Shown: in pieces, positions 35,794 to 49,186 of the stretch
How positions within the stretch are numbered: the stretch's first letter is position 1
Layout of the letters: every line of letters starts with the position of its first letter
NCBI GenBank assembly: GCA_025093555.1
Contig: JAIWNF010000007.1
Coordinates: forward strand, 496,001-560,000
DNA: 64,000 nucleotides
Direction of reading: 5' to 3'
Origin: Circinella umbellata
Taxonomy: Eukaryota > Mucoromycota > Mucoromycetes > Mucorales > Lichtheimiaceae
Notes under the pieces: generated by a model
What the model was told of the DNA's origin: nothing
Databases searched by the model: none
The model's input: only the letters and a program-made list of their open reading frames with translations
Translations under genes and position numbers: made by a program

Positions 35794-38232
35794 TTATGCC
35801 GACTTTTGATAAAAAGAATTCTCATTGTTGTTATTATGTACGGATGGTGATGTCATTGAAGTGGTAGAAGATATATTTGGTACTAATGCTTCAGTTGATC
35901 TCGACGGTGATGATGATGACGATGATGCCGTCGGTGCTACAGCAGTCGGCGTAATATCCACGTTGCTTTGATTGGGTATTGCAGTACTTTTTCCTTTAGA
36001 ACCACTATTGCTACTATTTGAAGAATATTCAACAATAGTATCATCGTCTTCATGGTGTTGGTGTTGGTGCTGTTGCGGATTATGGTGACGATGATGTGTT
36101 ACTTCGTCATTAATATGTATATTCGAGCTATATTGTTGCGATCGTTTTCTTACTGAAATAGTTGTCGGTTGTCCAATATCAGCTTCAAACTCATCTTGTC
36201 CGGAAAAATTAGAAGGTTTGCGTTGTTGTTTTTCAAGGACAGAAAGAATATGTTGAATAGCTTCTTGATTTTGTCTTGTGACAACCATCAGTGTTTGTAA
36301 TTGATTTAAAATGGCATCATCTCCATTATCGAAAAATCCAGGTGTTTGGGACGTTGGTGGAGACATTGGATTGTTAGGTTGTGGAGGAGTTGAGAACGCT
36401 TGTGTGGGTTCATTTTGTGTATCTGGTCCGCCTGAAATAATTATTTATATGTGTGAGAGGCAATGTGATGAATCATAAAGAAGCAAATGTATAGGATTTT
36501 TTTTACCTGGTCCTCCTTCTTCTGGCTCTGTCATCAGTTGACTATAATATTGTCGTCTTTTCATTGCTTCCCATACAATAGTAAAATTACGACCAATAAT
36601 AATGGAGGGTAACGCAATCAACTATAGTTATATAAATGACCATTAAAATTGAATAGGTGCCGGATTTCTCTAATCATCAATGATTTATTACTTACCAAAA
36701 GTCCAAATAACATGGCCGGAAAAGTGATCAATTTACCGATAAAAGTTGCGGGTACCATATCACCTATTGTTTTTTTATTTGGCATAAAGCCAGTCGGTTA
36801 GCCCTAAGAATCTTTTATTTTTTACGATAAACTTTTATAATACTTATACTGACCATATCCTGTTGTCGTGATAGTAACCAAAACAAACCAAAATGCTGCA
36901 GGAATACTATCAAATACACTATAATATTTGAAGCACACATAAGCAAATTATGTTTTGAACTCAACATATCTTTCATTATCAAAGTAGTTATCACTTTTCT
37001 TTTACCTTGGATCACCAGAAGGATCAACAAACGCTTTTAAATTCTCATCCCAAACACCACGTTCAGCAAAATAAAGCAACGTAGCTATTAAAACAATTGA
37101 TGTTACCAAAAAGAAGAATAATGCATAGAGAGCATCACTTGAACGACGTAAAGCAACAACCATGACTTCAATTGTCATGATGATTGTATTAGAATATTTG
37201 TATGACTTGAATAGACGTAACAATCGAAATAATCGAAGGATTGTAAATCGAAACTCGTAAGTCTGTTAAACATATACCATATAAAATTTCAGCATTTTTC
37301 TCTCATGAAATAAATTTGCCAATAGATGTGCATATTCATACCGTATCGCGACTAGCAAGAAGTTCAATATAGAATGGCATAATTGCAATAAAATCAATGA
37401 TTGAAAGTGGTGCTATAACAATTGAAGAGTTATCGGTTAAAAAATAAATAAACAATAAATAATAAAGCGGATGATACTACTTACAGATAAAGAAGCGTCC
37501 CAACATCCGTAACGAATCAGTGTGAGCGAATACACGTACAAGATATTCGATCGTAAAAAGTGCAACCATAGTTGTTTCCAATTTGAACCTAGTAGTATCA
37601 ATTATAATCATAAAGATACAGAAGTTTGTGTGTTAATTTCAAGTCCTCCCTTTATTATAAATTATAATCAACCATCATATTTCATACCAGACACTGTTGC
37701 TTTCAGTTGATCGAAAAGTAGGAATTGTTTCAATGGTTGTCATGACAGCACTTAATACAATCAGCATGGAAACTATTACGTTAGTCCAAAATGCAGCACT
37801 ACTACTGGATGGTTGTTCCATCAAAAAGTAAAGCCGACATTTCAAGTCACTTTTAAAATCTGCTACGTCTGGCCCCATATTTGCTTCGTTCGCGGCATCT
37901 GCAACTGCTTCAGCTTCTTCATGCTCATTACTACTACGATTCGTATCTGGGGTCGCTGTTCTACTTGGTTCTTCATGTGCAAGTTGTGATATAGATATAA
38001 AGCCTCCCGATAATTGACCTATAGTACGTTTTTTTCGATTACGGGTGATATTTGTTTGCCTTTCGTTATCCGATTCATCATCTGATGAAATGGCATCGCG
38101 TCTTGTTGACCATCCCATTCCTGGGGCTACAAGTTCAATGGTACTGCCATTGTCGTCGTGATCCAATAAACTGGCTGGTTCTTCTTCATCGTGTAATTTC
38201 GAGAAGCTTCCTTTTTTTCGAAATAACCCCAT
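35794..38232 (-). CDS. Voltage-gated K+ channel, with a one-base frameshift in S6
   Basis: Eight exons: 37688-38232, 37485-37588, 37342-37412, 37006-37262, 36854-36918, 36696-36764, 36507-36621, 35794-36431; about 620 aa if the frame break is ignored. It is a Kv-type subunit of the plasma membrane: S1 (about 148-172), S2 with EYLVRVF, S3 with IIDFIAIMPFYIE, S4 with Arg/Lys every third residue (LRLFRLLRLFK, about 250-260), S5, and the selectivity filter TTTGYGD (about 342-348) split by an intron. The C-terminal 215 residues are Ser/His/Gln-rich with a short coiled coil. Exon 6 has five T bases (minus strand, 36718-36724) where four would give ITFPAMLFGLL running into LIALPSIIIGRNF of S6. With the given bases the downstream frame is lost. 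All else is intact, so a homopolymer assembly error is as likely as a recent mutation. Confidence 0.85.
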
Positions 38233-40464
38233 TCAATACTTCTTAAGCAACAGCAACGACTTAGTTTTATACGCCAAGCGTTTTTTAGGGGATGAAGATA
38301 AGAAAAGAGAAAAAGAAAAAAAGCAGTAGAAAAAAAAGATAATTTTTTTTTTCGGCTCCACACCAAAAAGTGCAAGGATCGTCCAGAGTTTATCCCTCCG
38401 AACTTTTTTTTTGTCACACACATACCCAGCCTTTAACCGACCGGATTTGGGGTATTAATGTCATAACGGGTTAGACTTTACCAAAACTTTGCAAAATCCC
38501 GCTTTTTTCGATTTTTTTTATAGGTGAGAAAAACCAGCGATATATTTTTGCCATTGGATAATATATTTTAAATGACTCCCGTTTATTGAATAAAATACAT
38601 AAAGATTTGTATAGTTAGCATCCTTTTTTATATTATAAGACAAAGTAGAATAAAAAGAAAGTTTGTCTTTTTTTTTTTTCGAGCTATTTTCGCGAAGGAG
38701 AGAAGGGTGTGAAAAAAAAAACTTTAAGAAAGTGGCTAGAAACTCCGTGTACGCTGTTCTCCTAAGGAGCTTATAAGTTTCATTTCACAGTACGTAATAT
38801 TTTATTGTTTGACACATTCTTTTTCACTTTATTACTATTATTAAAGAAATAAACTGCCGTCATTATCTATTATTGCTTTAGTTCTTAATAAGAAAAGCGG
38901 AAAAGTAACGCTTATGCTAAATTTATAAATAGCAATACGCACAGACCTAAATTTATCATATAGATGCAGTAATGTTATTAGAAGTGGTTTTGTCAGAAGA
39001 AACCTGCATAAGTGGTTTTATTATTATCGCACCTATAAAATAGCTACTACCTCCTCCTGTTCCTGTAATTAGAATACGATTACATTTTATTTATACCTAC
39101 TGGATAAGCTCATCGCTGACAATTTTATACACATACAATAAGTAATTAAGTATGGTAAAGATGCTGCTAGTAATGCGGCAATGACGACGACATCTACTAA
39201 TAAAAAAATAATAATTAGAAGTAGTTGAGGAGCACTGTTGCCTGATGACAGTAACGACAATCCTTGATCTTATTGAAACCACAAATCAATACTATAGGCT
39301 TCATATTATTCACGTAGCGTATAGCTGTTGATATACACTCAATAAATCAGAAATATTTACCTTGTGAAACTGATAAAAGGGAGGGAGAATAGGTTAATGC
39401 CATAATTTGAATAATCAGAAATTATTGTATGAAATTGAAAACTTTTACTGGTAGAACATTATGATGATCACTTACTATCGATGGTTATTAATGTTTCACA
39501 CGTTACAGCTTAAATCCCTCATGGCCTGTTCATTATTAAATAAAACTTGTTTTTACCAAGAGTCCTTTTTTTATACTTTTTTTTTCGTTCCAATTTCGAC
39601 TACACTCAAATTTCTAAGTCAAATCTTTTAGATATAGTTTTTTTTTACGTACTTGGTAAATAAACACATATGTAGAGAACTAAGGAATAGAGTTTAAATC
39701 ATTTTCTTTTTGTTTGTTTTGCAAGAGTCGATTTTGTTACTTCGTGTTTATGACATTGTTAGGTGGATTTTGGTTATTATAAAATTTTATATTTATATAC
39801 GTATTGAAAAACAGATCCCGATGGTGTATAGATACCATCAGATAGTTCTAATTTTGCACTACGTACCATGAGTTTTTAACCTGTAGAAAATCTCATGTTA
39901 AACGTCTATGGTGAAACATTTACATTTTCTAAAAACATAAATCTTGAACATCTAGCATAAAGCATAATGCAAGAAAGGATGTTCAAGAATGGAGATGTGC
40001 AGATGGGTGGGAAATTGTTTATTATGTTAGTTCAATGAGTTTTTCGAAGACAACGTAAGAAATATGATGGCATAATTATACAATTATCATCAGACAAAGA
40101 TAGAAAACTTTTTAACTGTGTTCACTTTTTTTCATGTTCACTTTCACAACTGCTTATTACACAAAATAGATCTTGTCACCATCATCTAACTGAATCTTCA
40201 GATCCATTAGTAATATAATAAGTAAAACTATTAAATATTACGTAGTAGATTATGGAGAAACTGTATTAAATGTCTTTTTTTTTGGCTATGATACCTATTA
40301 TTATAAAGATGTAACCACTAAGAAACTAGGTTGTCACTTGTACCATCATAATATGTGCAGTATACTATTTTTTTTAGCTCATCCATGATATTTGTTCTAC
40401 TTATCAGCCGCCAGCATGAAGATGTGCCATATTAATACCACGTCGTTGAAGATCACAACTATTG
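38233..40464. other. Gene-poor region upstream of K+ channel
   Basis: AT-rich, no supportable gene. The first 250 bases are probably the K+ channel promoter. An 61-codon minus frame at 39097-39282 has no domain. Confidence 0.5.
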
Positions 40465-40471
40465 CTACCGT

Positions 40472-41163
40472 CACCGTTCGCTATAACGATATTCGATAGA
40501 GTTTTGGGATCCAAGACGGGTTAAGCAGGGAAATATCGTTTATAATGAAGATATCGATAAGATTTCAGCAAAAATATCGTTACCTATATCAAGCGAACAA
40601 ATAATATATTTATATTTTAAAGAAGTAAATAATAGTAGTTGCTGATCTTTTTTGTCAAGAGTTTTATTATCTGCACATTAAATTTATCTTGAACCGTCGT
40701 CTTTTCTTTATGCCAATCCAGCTTTGCTTTTCGTTCACTGTGAAAACCCAGCTTATCATTTGCTATTTTGCATGACTTTATAAACAATAAGCAGTTTATA
40801 GATCTTAGCAAGTACTCGTATTTTTTTCTTATGAAACACCAGCATTTATTATATGATGTGATGACCTGGTTCTAATTCATTTAGGACTAATGCGACAAGG
40901 TATACGTATTTAATGAAAGAAGCCATGTAAAGAGAAAAAGAATGACTATATTATTATACGTAACTTATGTACAGTATAAACAATATAATGTTCTAGGGCT
41001 TTCTTCTTCTTGTAAGACATTAGATACAAATGAGGTCAAGCACATATGGATAGAATTTTTTCCGATCATTATAGCTCAGATCAAGAATCCTTTATAGCGG
41101 ATTTTAATTCGATATAACGATGCTCTTTTGGTCTCACAGGACATATTGTTATAGCGAGCGGCA
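40472..41163. mobile_element. Possible MITE with CGCTATAAC ends
   Basis: TCGCTATAACGATAT near 40482-40496 and the inverted ATATTGTTATAGCGAG near 41139-41155 form a terminal inverted repeat that extends outward with mismatches (CGTCACCG against CGTTGCCG). Similar GCGATATAACG-type sequence lies just inside the right end at 41097-41122. No target duplication is clear and the ends are approximate. There is no transposase frame. Confidence 0.35.
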
Positions 41164-41639
41164 ACGATATAGTAATGCGAATGGTTAACTGCAATGTTTC
41201 TTTTGCTGCTCGTGTACTAATAACGAATTAATGGTTACAGATTAAAGAACCTGATTGGAATAATGTGTAGGACTAGAACAATAATAGTGTCATGACAATA
41301 ATAATTAACCGAGTTATTTATTAGCTTTCGTTCGCCCCCTAAAAAAATTGTGAATATTTCTGTCAGTATTGTAATATTTCGTGGCGTCAAAAGTAACATT
41401 CAAAGCTGTTGGGTAGGCTACTGAGAACTAGTTTGCATAAAATAACAGCAGGAATTATTTAGTCAGACACAAGTTTACAATATTATTTTCTTAATATTCA
41501 GAAGAGTCGGAACTTCCGTACACTTCATATTGTTGGCACTACAGCAAATTGAAATGACCTGTTTATTATAAACCGCACTATATAAATTGTGCTTTGCTTT
41601 GTTTGTAAGTTGCATTATTACGTGCTCTCACTATTAGGT

Positions 41640-41881
41640 GCATTTAAATTTTTTTCAGTATACCCTTTATAGTAAATTCACCTTTTATAGTAAACTATCT
41701 ATTTTACGAGTTTCTTATTTTTGATATACTAAAATAACACAGGTTGTTATTACTCTTTTATATAGTGCAGGCAGTTTAAAACATTTAACAGTCTCAGCGG
41801 TGCTCAAAATGGATGTCACACTAATTTATATAAAGAGTAAATCGAAGTTTACTATAAAGCGTAAACTGAAATTTTAAATGC
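41640..41881. mobile_element. Small MITE-like inverted-repeat element, about 242 bp
   Basis: The left end GCATTTAAATTTTTTTCAGT..CTTTATAGTAAA and the right end TTTACTATAAAG..ACTGAAATTTTAAATGC are inverted copies over about 38 bases with a few mismatches and a small length difference in the T run. Further CTTTTATAGTAAAC copies occur internally. No coding frame and no clear target duplication were found. Confidence 0.55.
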
Positions 41882-43914
41882 GAAGCAGTGAGTTATAATT
41901 TGAAGGTTGATGCTTATTTTCTATATGGGGTTACTACATGCACTTGAAATTGATCTCATTTCCAATTAGCGTAGAAGTTATCGGCGAGCGAATAAAATAT
42001 TGAATGTACCATCCTGACCTTTCTTTTTTTAGCGCATAAAATCAATTTTCCAGCGCATGTAGTAATTCCCTTTCTATGCACGGAGTATACAATAATGTTT
42101 GTGCATTGATGTGGTTGTTAAAATATCAACCCTATATGCGCGACTTCTTTATCCTTTGTTGTTCGAGTAACAAGTGGACTTAATATTGGTTACATAATAG
42201 AAAAAAAAGATCTTACGTGGCAATGATCGGAATCATATATTTAAATACTCGTGTTTCCAGAAACTCAATCTTTAAAACTTTATCATCTTCCAATGTAAGT
42301 TAGCATGCAAGAAAGAGCATTTGTCCAGTCGGTGTTGATGGTGGATCATTATTTTTATTTTTTTCTGCTGCATCGATGGTTTATTTTATCAAATAAATCA
42401 TTCTTAATAAATCAGATTCGACTATATCACAATTGTAAAGTATGATAGTAGTATGTTGAAACAAACCATTTTTTCTATTTACATAGTACTATACTTTGTT
42501 TTATACTGTATATCAGTGATGTCAAATATATATGAAGCTAGTAAATAGTTTTCTTCTTCTTCGGTTGAAGCAGTCCTTTGACAGCATATGCAAATTCGTA
42601 CTTCAAATACTAGTTTTTAAATTATTTTATTCCTGTTTTTTATAAAACACACACACACACACACACACACACAATAGTCACCACTCGCTGTCTCATATAA
42701 AGAAAGACACCGATGCAGAAAAAAACGAGGGGCTAATGTTTGCTATATTATTGAAATGGAAAGAAATTGTATTTTTTAGCCTACTAAAGATAAAATAAAA
42801 ATATATGTCAAGAAATACGATAGCTTTATTAATCTTGATGATCAAATGACTTTCTTGTACGTACGTAAAAAACAAATAAATATATAATTGATATAATGAT
42901 GTCTATGTAGTATGATGATCTTTACGTAGTATTAGATACCGGTTATTTTTTTACAGGAAGTACAAATAAAGCCACTACCATATAAAAGTATTAGATTACG
43001 CCAATATCGACATATATTATAGGAGTTCAATGTAAATAACATGTTATCCATAATAGTCTTAGCATGGGAATCGTTAGCGATGATCTGACAGACGGCAAAT
43101 CAAAGTACAAATTTTTAGTGTCCTTATATAATATCAATTTATCTGTAATTTGTAATCTCGTTAACTTTATAATGCATATCGTTTTCACTCATAGGATCGA
43201 CCTTTGTGAGACCTATCTTAAATATCTGTGTAATGACTGTGATGTAACATTAACAACTACTCTCGCATACTATTTTTCAAGCTAAGAAATCTTGAAAATT
43301 GCTGAACAAGATATAGTACATAGATCGGGATTTGTCTCTGTGTGAGAGGGGACGTGAGAGTAGTGCGCCAGAGAGAGGAGTTACATTCATGTTGACAAAA
43401 TTTTCTCAGTCTGACCATCTGTTCAGTAATTTAGTGCCATTGCCGTTATTGGCAAAAAGTGAAATTGAATATCCGAAATATAATCAGGAACGTTATTGGA
43501 ATGCTCTATATGCCTTTTTCTTTTATATGGGAGAAATATCTAGTATATGTTTTCTGTAGATCAATCACAAAAAATCACGATTATCAAAAAAGAATGAATG
43601 ATAAAGCCGAATGTACAAAGAAATTCGATAACGGTCGCGGCCAATGACCCCTTACTTTTTTTTATAAATTTCGGAATAAATGACAAGTCTGAAACATTAC
43701 CAAACTTGCTAATTTGTGTAACACCCCCCTCATTGGAGTTGGTGTTTTATTTGAAGTATCGCATCAATAAATCCTTTCCAGAAAAAAAAGTATAAAAGGT
43801 TGGAAATGTTTTTTTTTCATTATCCAAAATCTCTCTCACTTCTTCAAAACCACTTCCTTTCTTTTTTGTATACCTTAAACCCATTCCAAATTCCTTTTCT
43901 ATATTATCAAAACA
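41882..43914. other. Spacer before the CAP-protein gene
   Basis: A (CA)n microsatellite of about 24 bases lies at 42647-42672. Open frames of 60-75 codons at 43064-43795 have no recognisable domain and overlap one another, so I do not call them. The last 100 bases are pyrimidine-rich leader of the downstream gene. Confidence 0.5.
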
Positions 43915-44911
43915 ATGGTCAAACTTCATTTGATTTCAGCTGCGGTCCTGGCGATTGCTAGCGTTGGACCCTGGACGGCCAATGCACTTCCTGTTGACAT
44001 AAGTGATGTGGCTAGTTCCCCTTCAAATGGTCATCCTATTATTACCAATCCTACTTATAAAAATGGTGGTGAACAATCCCTTCAACGTCGTGGTGATGAA
44101 GAGCAACCCACTAAAACTTATTACTATGGAGCCGGACCGATAACTTCAGGCAATCTCCCTGGGGAGCCTTGTAACGATAATAAAAACGCTTCCGCTGGTG
44201 AAGGCAAAGACCTTGAAATGCCTGCCCCTTCTACTCCATCAAAAGATTCTCCAAAACCTTCCGATCTTCCTTCGCATGACAATAAAAAAGAACAACAACC
44301 TACTGGTAGCTCTGCTAGCGGTACTTCTTCCGAAGTTTTAGATTTGCACAACCAATTCCGTGCTAAGCATTCCGCTCCTCCTCTTGTTTGGGATGCAACT
44401 TTGGCTGCTTATGCTCAAAAATGGTCTGATCGCTGTGTCTTTGAACATAGCTCTGTAAGTTGTTTTTCGCTACAATTATTCATTTTTAATATCACGAAGT
44501 AGAAGAGTCAAACATGTTACTTATTGTATGAGTCAACTTTATTTTTATTAGGGTTCTTATGGTGAAAACCTTGCTCAGGGCTTCCCCGATTGGGAGGGTG
44601 TTGTTACTGCTTGGTATGACGAAAATACTGAATATGACTACTCGAAACCTGGTTTCACCCATGGTATTGGTCACTTTACTCAACTTGTTTGGGTTGGTAC
44701 CACTAAGCTTGGCTGTGCTGTTGCTGACTGCAATGGAAGTATGTATTACATTAATTCCGTTTATATATAAGCTGAAAGAGCATTATTTATTCCAGTGCTA
44801 ACTTATTCTCTACTCTTTTTTGTAATAGATCCCTTGTATACTTGTTCCTACGACCCACCAGGAAACGTTGTCAATGGTGACGCATTCAAGACAAACGTTC
44901 TCCCAAACTAA
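43915..44911 (+). CDS. Secreted CAP/SCP/PR-1 domain protein
   Basis: Three exons, 43915-44454, 44552-44738 and 44829-44911, encode 269 aa. Residues 1-25 form a signal peptide ending near TANA. A dibasic QRRGDE site at about 57 could be cut by a Kex2-type protease. Residues 60-140 are a Ser/Pro/Lys-rich linker. The CAP domain fills about 141-269: LDLHNQFRAKHSAPPLVWD with the first conserved His, YGENLAQG with the conserved Glu, HFTQLVW with the second His, and CSYDPPGN at the end. Fungal relatives (Pry1/2-like) are exported and bind sterols or fatty acids. Whether this one does is inferred. Codon use is biased, which suggests good expression. Confidence 0.93.
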
Positions 44912-46434
44912 CTTAAAAACAACTAGCAGTTTTCTTTCGGCTGTTAGCATCCATACTCTGTTAAAATAAACTTTGTTTAATTACTGTCTCTTTTACTTTA
45001 CACTTTTAATGTTCTTTTTTTCGGTTTACTCAGGCGCAAACGTTTTTTTTTTTCATTTTATACGTCAATTATTCTTAACATCAACATAACACTATTTCCA
45101 TTTTTATTATGTTATCACAAACAACAGTGATTTATATATTGAATGCAGTTATTACACCATGGAGTAGATGTTTAACAATGCTCTGTTAAATTTTTCCTGG
45201 TTCTAACAACATTAACTTTTTCACAGTATAAATACGTAATAATAAAAATAGCACGCCATAAGATATCAGAACTTATTTGATCAGCGTAATTATATGCCAG
45301 TCATTTTGTAAAATATAAAACATTGTTGAGTCCAACTTATAAAATAATGGAATTACATTTTTGTTCGTTTCTCTTTTTTTTTGCTATCCATTTCCGTATC
45401 GTAATATTTCCCTTACTTTTCTTTGTGCTTTTAAGGAATGTGGTAGCGTTACATCAAGTATAATGATCAAGAATACATGTACCTGTCTGTTAAAGCATAA
45501 TTTCACATGCTCAAACTGTAAGCACCATCTTTCATCGCACTGTTGAATTGAATGCTCATAGGTCCATAATCAGTTACAACTTGAAAATCTACGACGAGTA
45601 ATATAACAAGTACTCTATCTGTATGTACGAATTCCAGGAGTATTCAAATGTTACTTCTTCCTTAAACAATAACAATAGTAATTGTACCACTTTTACATTT
45701 TCTGCTCGTCCCATTCAAAAAAAAAAGCCTCAAATATCATTGGAATTATTGATTGGAACTTCTATATATTTATTATTATAAAACGGAAACAATACTTAAC
45801 TAATGATGAAGAAATTGTGCTAATATAGTAAACCCGGAATGAACGTCATAAAAAAATTATATATTTGTTTGTATAGTATCGTTGTCGTACACTGAGATAG
45901 TCTTATAAAATATCACAATCATTCAACTTTAGAGGCTTTTATAATGATATCGAGTCTCAAGCTATTTAAAACATAAAGCTATACTGATTACAAAACAAAG
46001 AAGCTAATTTGATTTCAAGTGATTGACCTAAGTCTTATTTATTGTAAAAAAAGCAAATATAACTCTCAATAATACTATATTGGCAACAATAACAAATATT
46101 TGTAATGTCCTAGTTATTTAGGCTTGAAAAAATGAGGGGTCTCTGCTTTGTATTACTATAATAAATATACTGACTTTTTATGTTGGAAGTAAAGTGAAAT
46201 GATATTTCACTTAATATACGAATGTTGTAACACTGTGAATTATTTCATCTTTGAATCCAAGGATCAACTGCTAGGGATTTGAAATAGCAACTAGATTTTA
46301 TCTCATGAAAGTTTAAAAGGATCAAAGGGTAAAATTCAAGGAAACAACGCCAAGTAGTGGTGCATGTAAGTTTACTAAGAGCTCTCGTTATTGAGTCAGG
46401 TAATTACGCTCCGCAGATAAAGAAAGTTTCTTGC
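44912..46434. other. Intergenic spacer
   Basis: No supportable gene. A 61-codon plus frame at 45361-45546 has a Cys/His-rich end that might be a decayed zinc motif but is too short to call. Confidence 0.45.
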
Positions 46435-47110
46435 TTTATTGATTACCAACAGATGCCACTGTTTATCCTTTTCTTCTTGTAATAGTACGGCACCGACACC
46501 AACATCTGACGCATCCACTTCTACACGATATGGTTTTTTGGGACCAAGAGCCTGTAATACTGGTGCATGAATCAACTTTGTTTTATTAAATCAAAACTGC
46601 CTTAATATGCATCAGTCTATTTTACGTATGACATGTTTCTTTGAACCAGTACCTTGAGTCAAATCTGCCAGAGGAGCAGCCATACTTGCAAAATTTAGAA
46701 TAAAGCGTCTAAAATCCTGGGCTAAACCAATTAACTGACGTACTTCTTGAACATTATTGAGTGGTTTCCATTTTGAATGTGCCTTGACCTTATTGGATGC
46801 AGGAAGAATACCTGTCGACGACACACGAAAACTCAAAAAGGTAATTTCTTCTTTACCAAATTCACACTTCTTGTAATTTGCATACAATTGATAATTACGT
46901 AATTTATCTAACACCATTTTAATATGCTCTTTATGTTTATCCCACGAGTCCCTGAAAATCAAGATATCGTCCAAATATACAATGGAACGTCGATCCAATC
47001 AATCACCTAACACCTTTTTCATAAATGCTTGAAAACTTGGAAAGCATTACATAATCCAAAAGCAAGTACTTTACACGAATATTGACCATATCAAGTGTTA
47101 TACACCGTTT
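46435..47110 (-). mobile_element. Ty3/gypsy retrotransposon pol fragment
   Basis: The minus strand encodes the end of a reverse transcriptase: the catalytic YLDD box near 46980, then a FGKEEITFL segment and the connection RQLIGLAQDFRRFI. One or more frames further, a piece of RNase H with EVDASDVGVGAVL is at about 46505-46545. Stops and frame changes interrupt the stretch, there is no integrase or gag, and no long terminal repeats are evident. It is a dead fragment of a plant/fungal-type LTR retrotransposon. Confidence 0.8.
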
Positions 47111-49186
47111 TGGGCATATCTGACTCTCGAATTTTTATTTGGGGGTAACTGCTCTTAATGAGATTCAAGCTGGTAAAATGTGCAGGATCCTTGTTGTAGA
47201 AATAAAATACGTAAAATAAAATAAAAAGGTCATATGCTTCTATCTTCATTTATTTATTTTTTGTTGTAGTTTAACATGCTTTACTAAATTTTTTTCCATT
47301 GTTGTATGATTTTTGAGGTATTAAGAAAATAATCTCTGGTTCTTGTTCAAGGATCAAAGGATGAAAATCAAGGAATGACTCTTGAAAATATTTTGTTCAT
47401 CCTTGAAAATTAATTATTCAAGGATGGAATTGGACAGTGATAATATCATTGCACTATAATAAACTTCACTTGTATTTTATGTACCATTAAATGGTAATGG
47501 TGCATATTTAGTTGTTTTATACACATTCCCGATCGTTACAAGTACGTACATTACCTTAAAAGGGAACACAAAAAAGGAAAGAGTACTAAAAGTGGTTTTT
47601 TATTCTAGCTATGTGCATGGTGCTTAATAGAATTGTTTACGATATTTTTTTGTTACTAATTTTACAAATGATTATTGCGAATAGTATCGATAATCGAGGA
47701 GTTGAATGAAATTCTAGTCATTTGTTCAAATTCTCATATATTCAAAACTGCTGAGGTATTTTACATCACAGGTCTGATTGTAACAATATTCGTAATAATA
47801 TTTTTAGTCCCAAAAAAAAGTCTTTGCGAAGTAGCATAGTGTTAATGCAATTTCTTAGAGTACTTGAATGTATGTGATTATTTCTATTCCCAAATTTCAT
47901 AGCTACATATTATTATTATCACTGTGACTGTACGTTGGTAACAACATACAGTAGGCATCTACATATATGTGTATATTAACTTTTAGAAGTCTTTATTATT
48001 GTACATAAGATTCTTTTGAATAGTTATTATATCATGCTGTTCATATATGAGATGACAACTAATAATGACCAACATCATGATTTTAGTTACTTATTACTGT
48101 ATATATTCCCAAAAAAGTTATGGGAAAATAAGAGTTTAATTTTTTCTGCGATGATTTTACTCAAGGAATAATTTTCACTATAATGTCTTAACATTCGCAA
48201 ACACAAACAAAAAACTGCAAGAACGAGAAATCAAATGTAACACAGCTACCAGCAGTAAAGTTCTGGTGTGTAATATTATACGTAATAGGAAGTTTCTTCC
48301 TTTCAAGATATTGTGAAACGACAATGATGATAAAGAAAAAAAAATTGTACACGTACGAATATCTAATGTAGATATACTAGTAACAAGCATCTTTCATTTA
48401 ACTCGCAATAGTGCTGTTAGTTAAATAGAGTTATGTTTTACATTATGAACGTACGTAACTAACAAATAGCACTTTTATTCATTGACAATTAATAGGTCAA
48501 CTGTCTCAAGAATAAGCATGCGATGACAGCTATTTTTTTTTTTTTTTTTTTTTTTTGAAAATACTGCAGCGCGGTAATATTTTCTTTGGTGTCCATGTGA
48601 TACTTTTCCCGCGATTTGGTTTGCTACTGCATCGTACCCCGATTGTACGAGTCTTACATACGTACGTATGCGCATAATTTTCATTGAGTAGAATAAAGAT
48701 ACTCTGTTTGACAGAAATTAGTGTAACAGGAACTGTAGCCAACGAATGAAGAAAGGATATACATGACGAACAAGTTATGAAAATTCATTGATTATTTTGG
48801 CCTTTCTTTTTGTACGTATAAAGGAATGATTTTTTATATAAATATTGTGATAATATATATGCAGAGGTATCGTCTTTTTTTTTTTTTTAATTATAATTGC
48901 ATCATAAAAAGATAAACACAGTCTGACGAGTTAGAAGAATCAATGGAAAATATCAAAGGTAGGTAGGACAAGTATTAATCTATTCGCCGAAAAAAATTCA
49001 TACGATCCCACAGCCTAAACACAGAAAATCATATTCATTTACTTATATATAATAGTATTCCAATAAGAATCATAGAACAAAATAGTTACCATATTTATTT
49101 TGTTTTCTTTACATACTTTTTTTTCCGCACGTTCTATCTGTTGGTATATTCTCGATTAAAAGAAAAGAACAAAAACAATATCTATC
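47111..49186. other. Intergenic spacer
   Basis: No supportable gene. It contains a T tract of about 24 bases at 48532-48556 and a second one at 48877-48888. The pyrimidine-rich stretch at 49100-49150 is probably promoter or leader of the next gene. Confidence 0.5.

Noticed and set aside
40617..40811. Minus frame with HSERKAKLDWHKEKTTVQDKF, possibly a transposase piece
   Set aside because: No catalytic or DNA-binding motif and no continuation in other frames.
43064..43795. Four overlapping plus-strand frames of 62-75 codons
   Set aside because: They overlap in different frames, have no domain, no consistent splice sites and sit in the spacer before the CAP gene.
45361..45546. Cys-rich 61-codon frame (CTCLLKHNFTCSNCKHH)
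   Set aside because: Spacing matches no zinc finger I know and there is no flanking homology.
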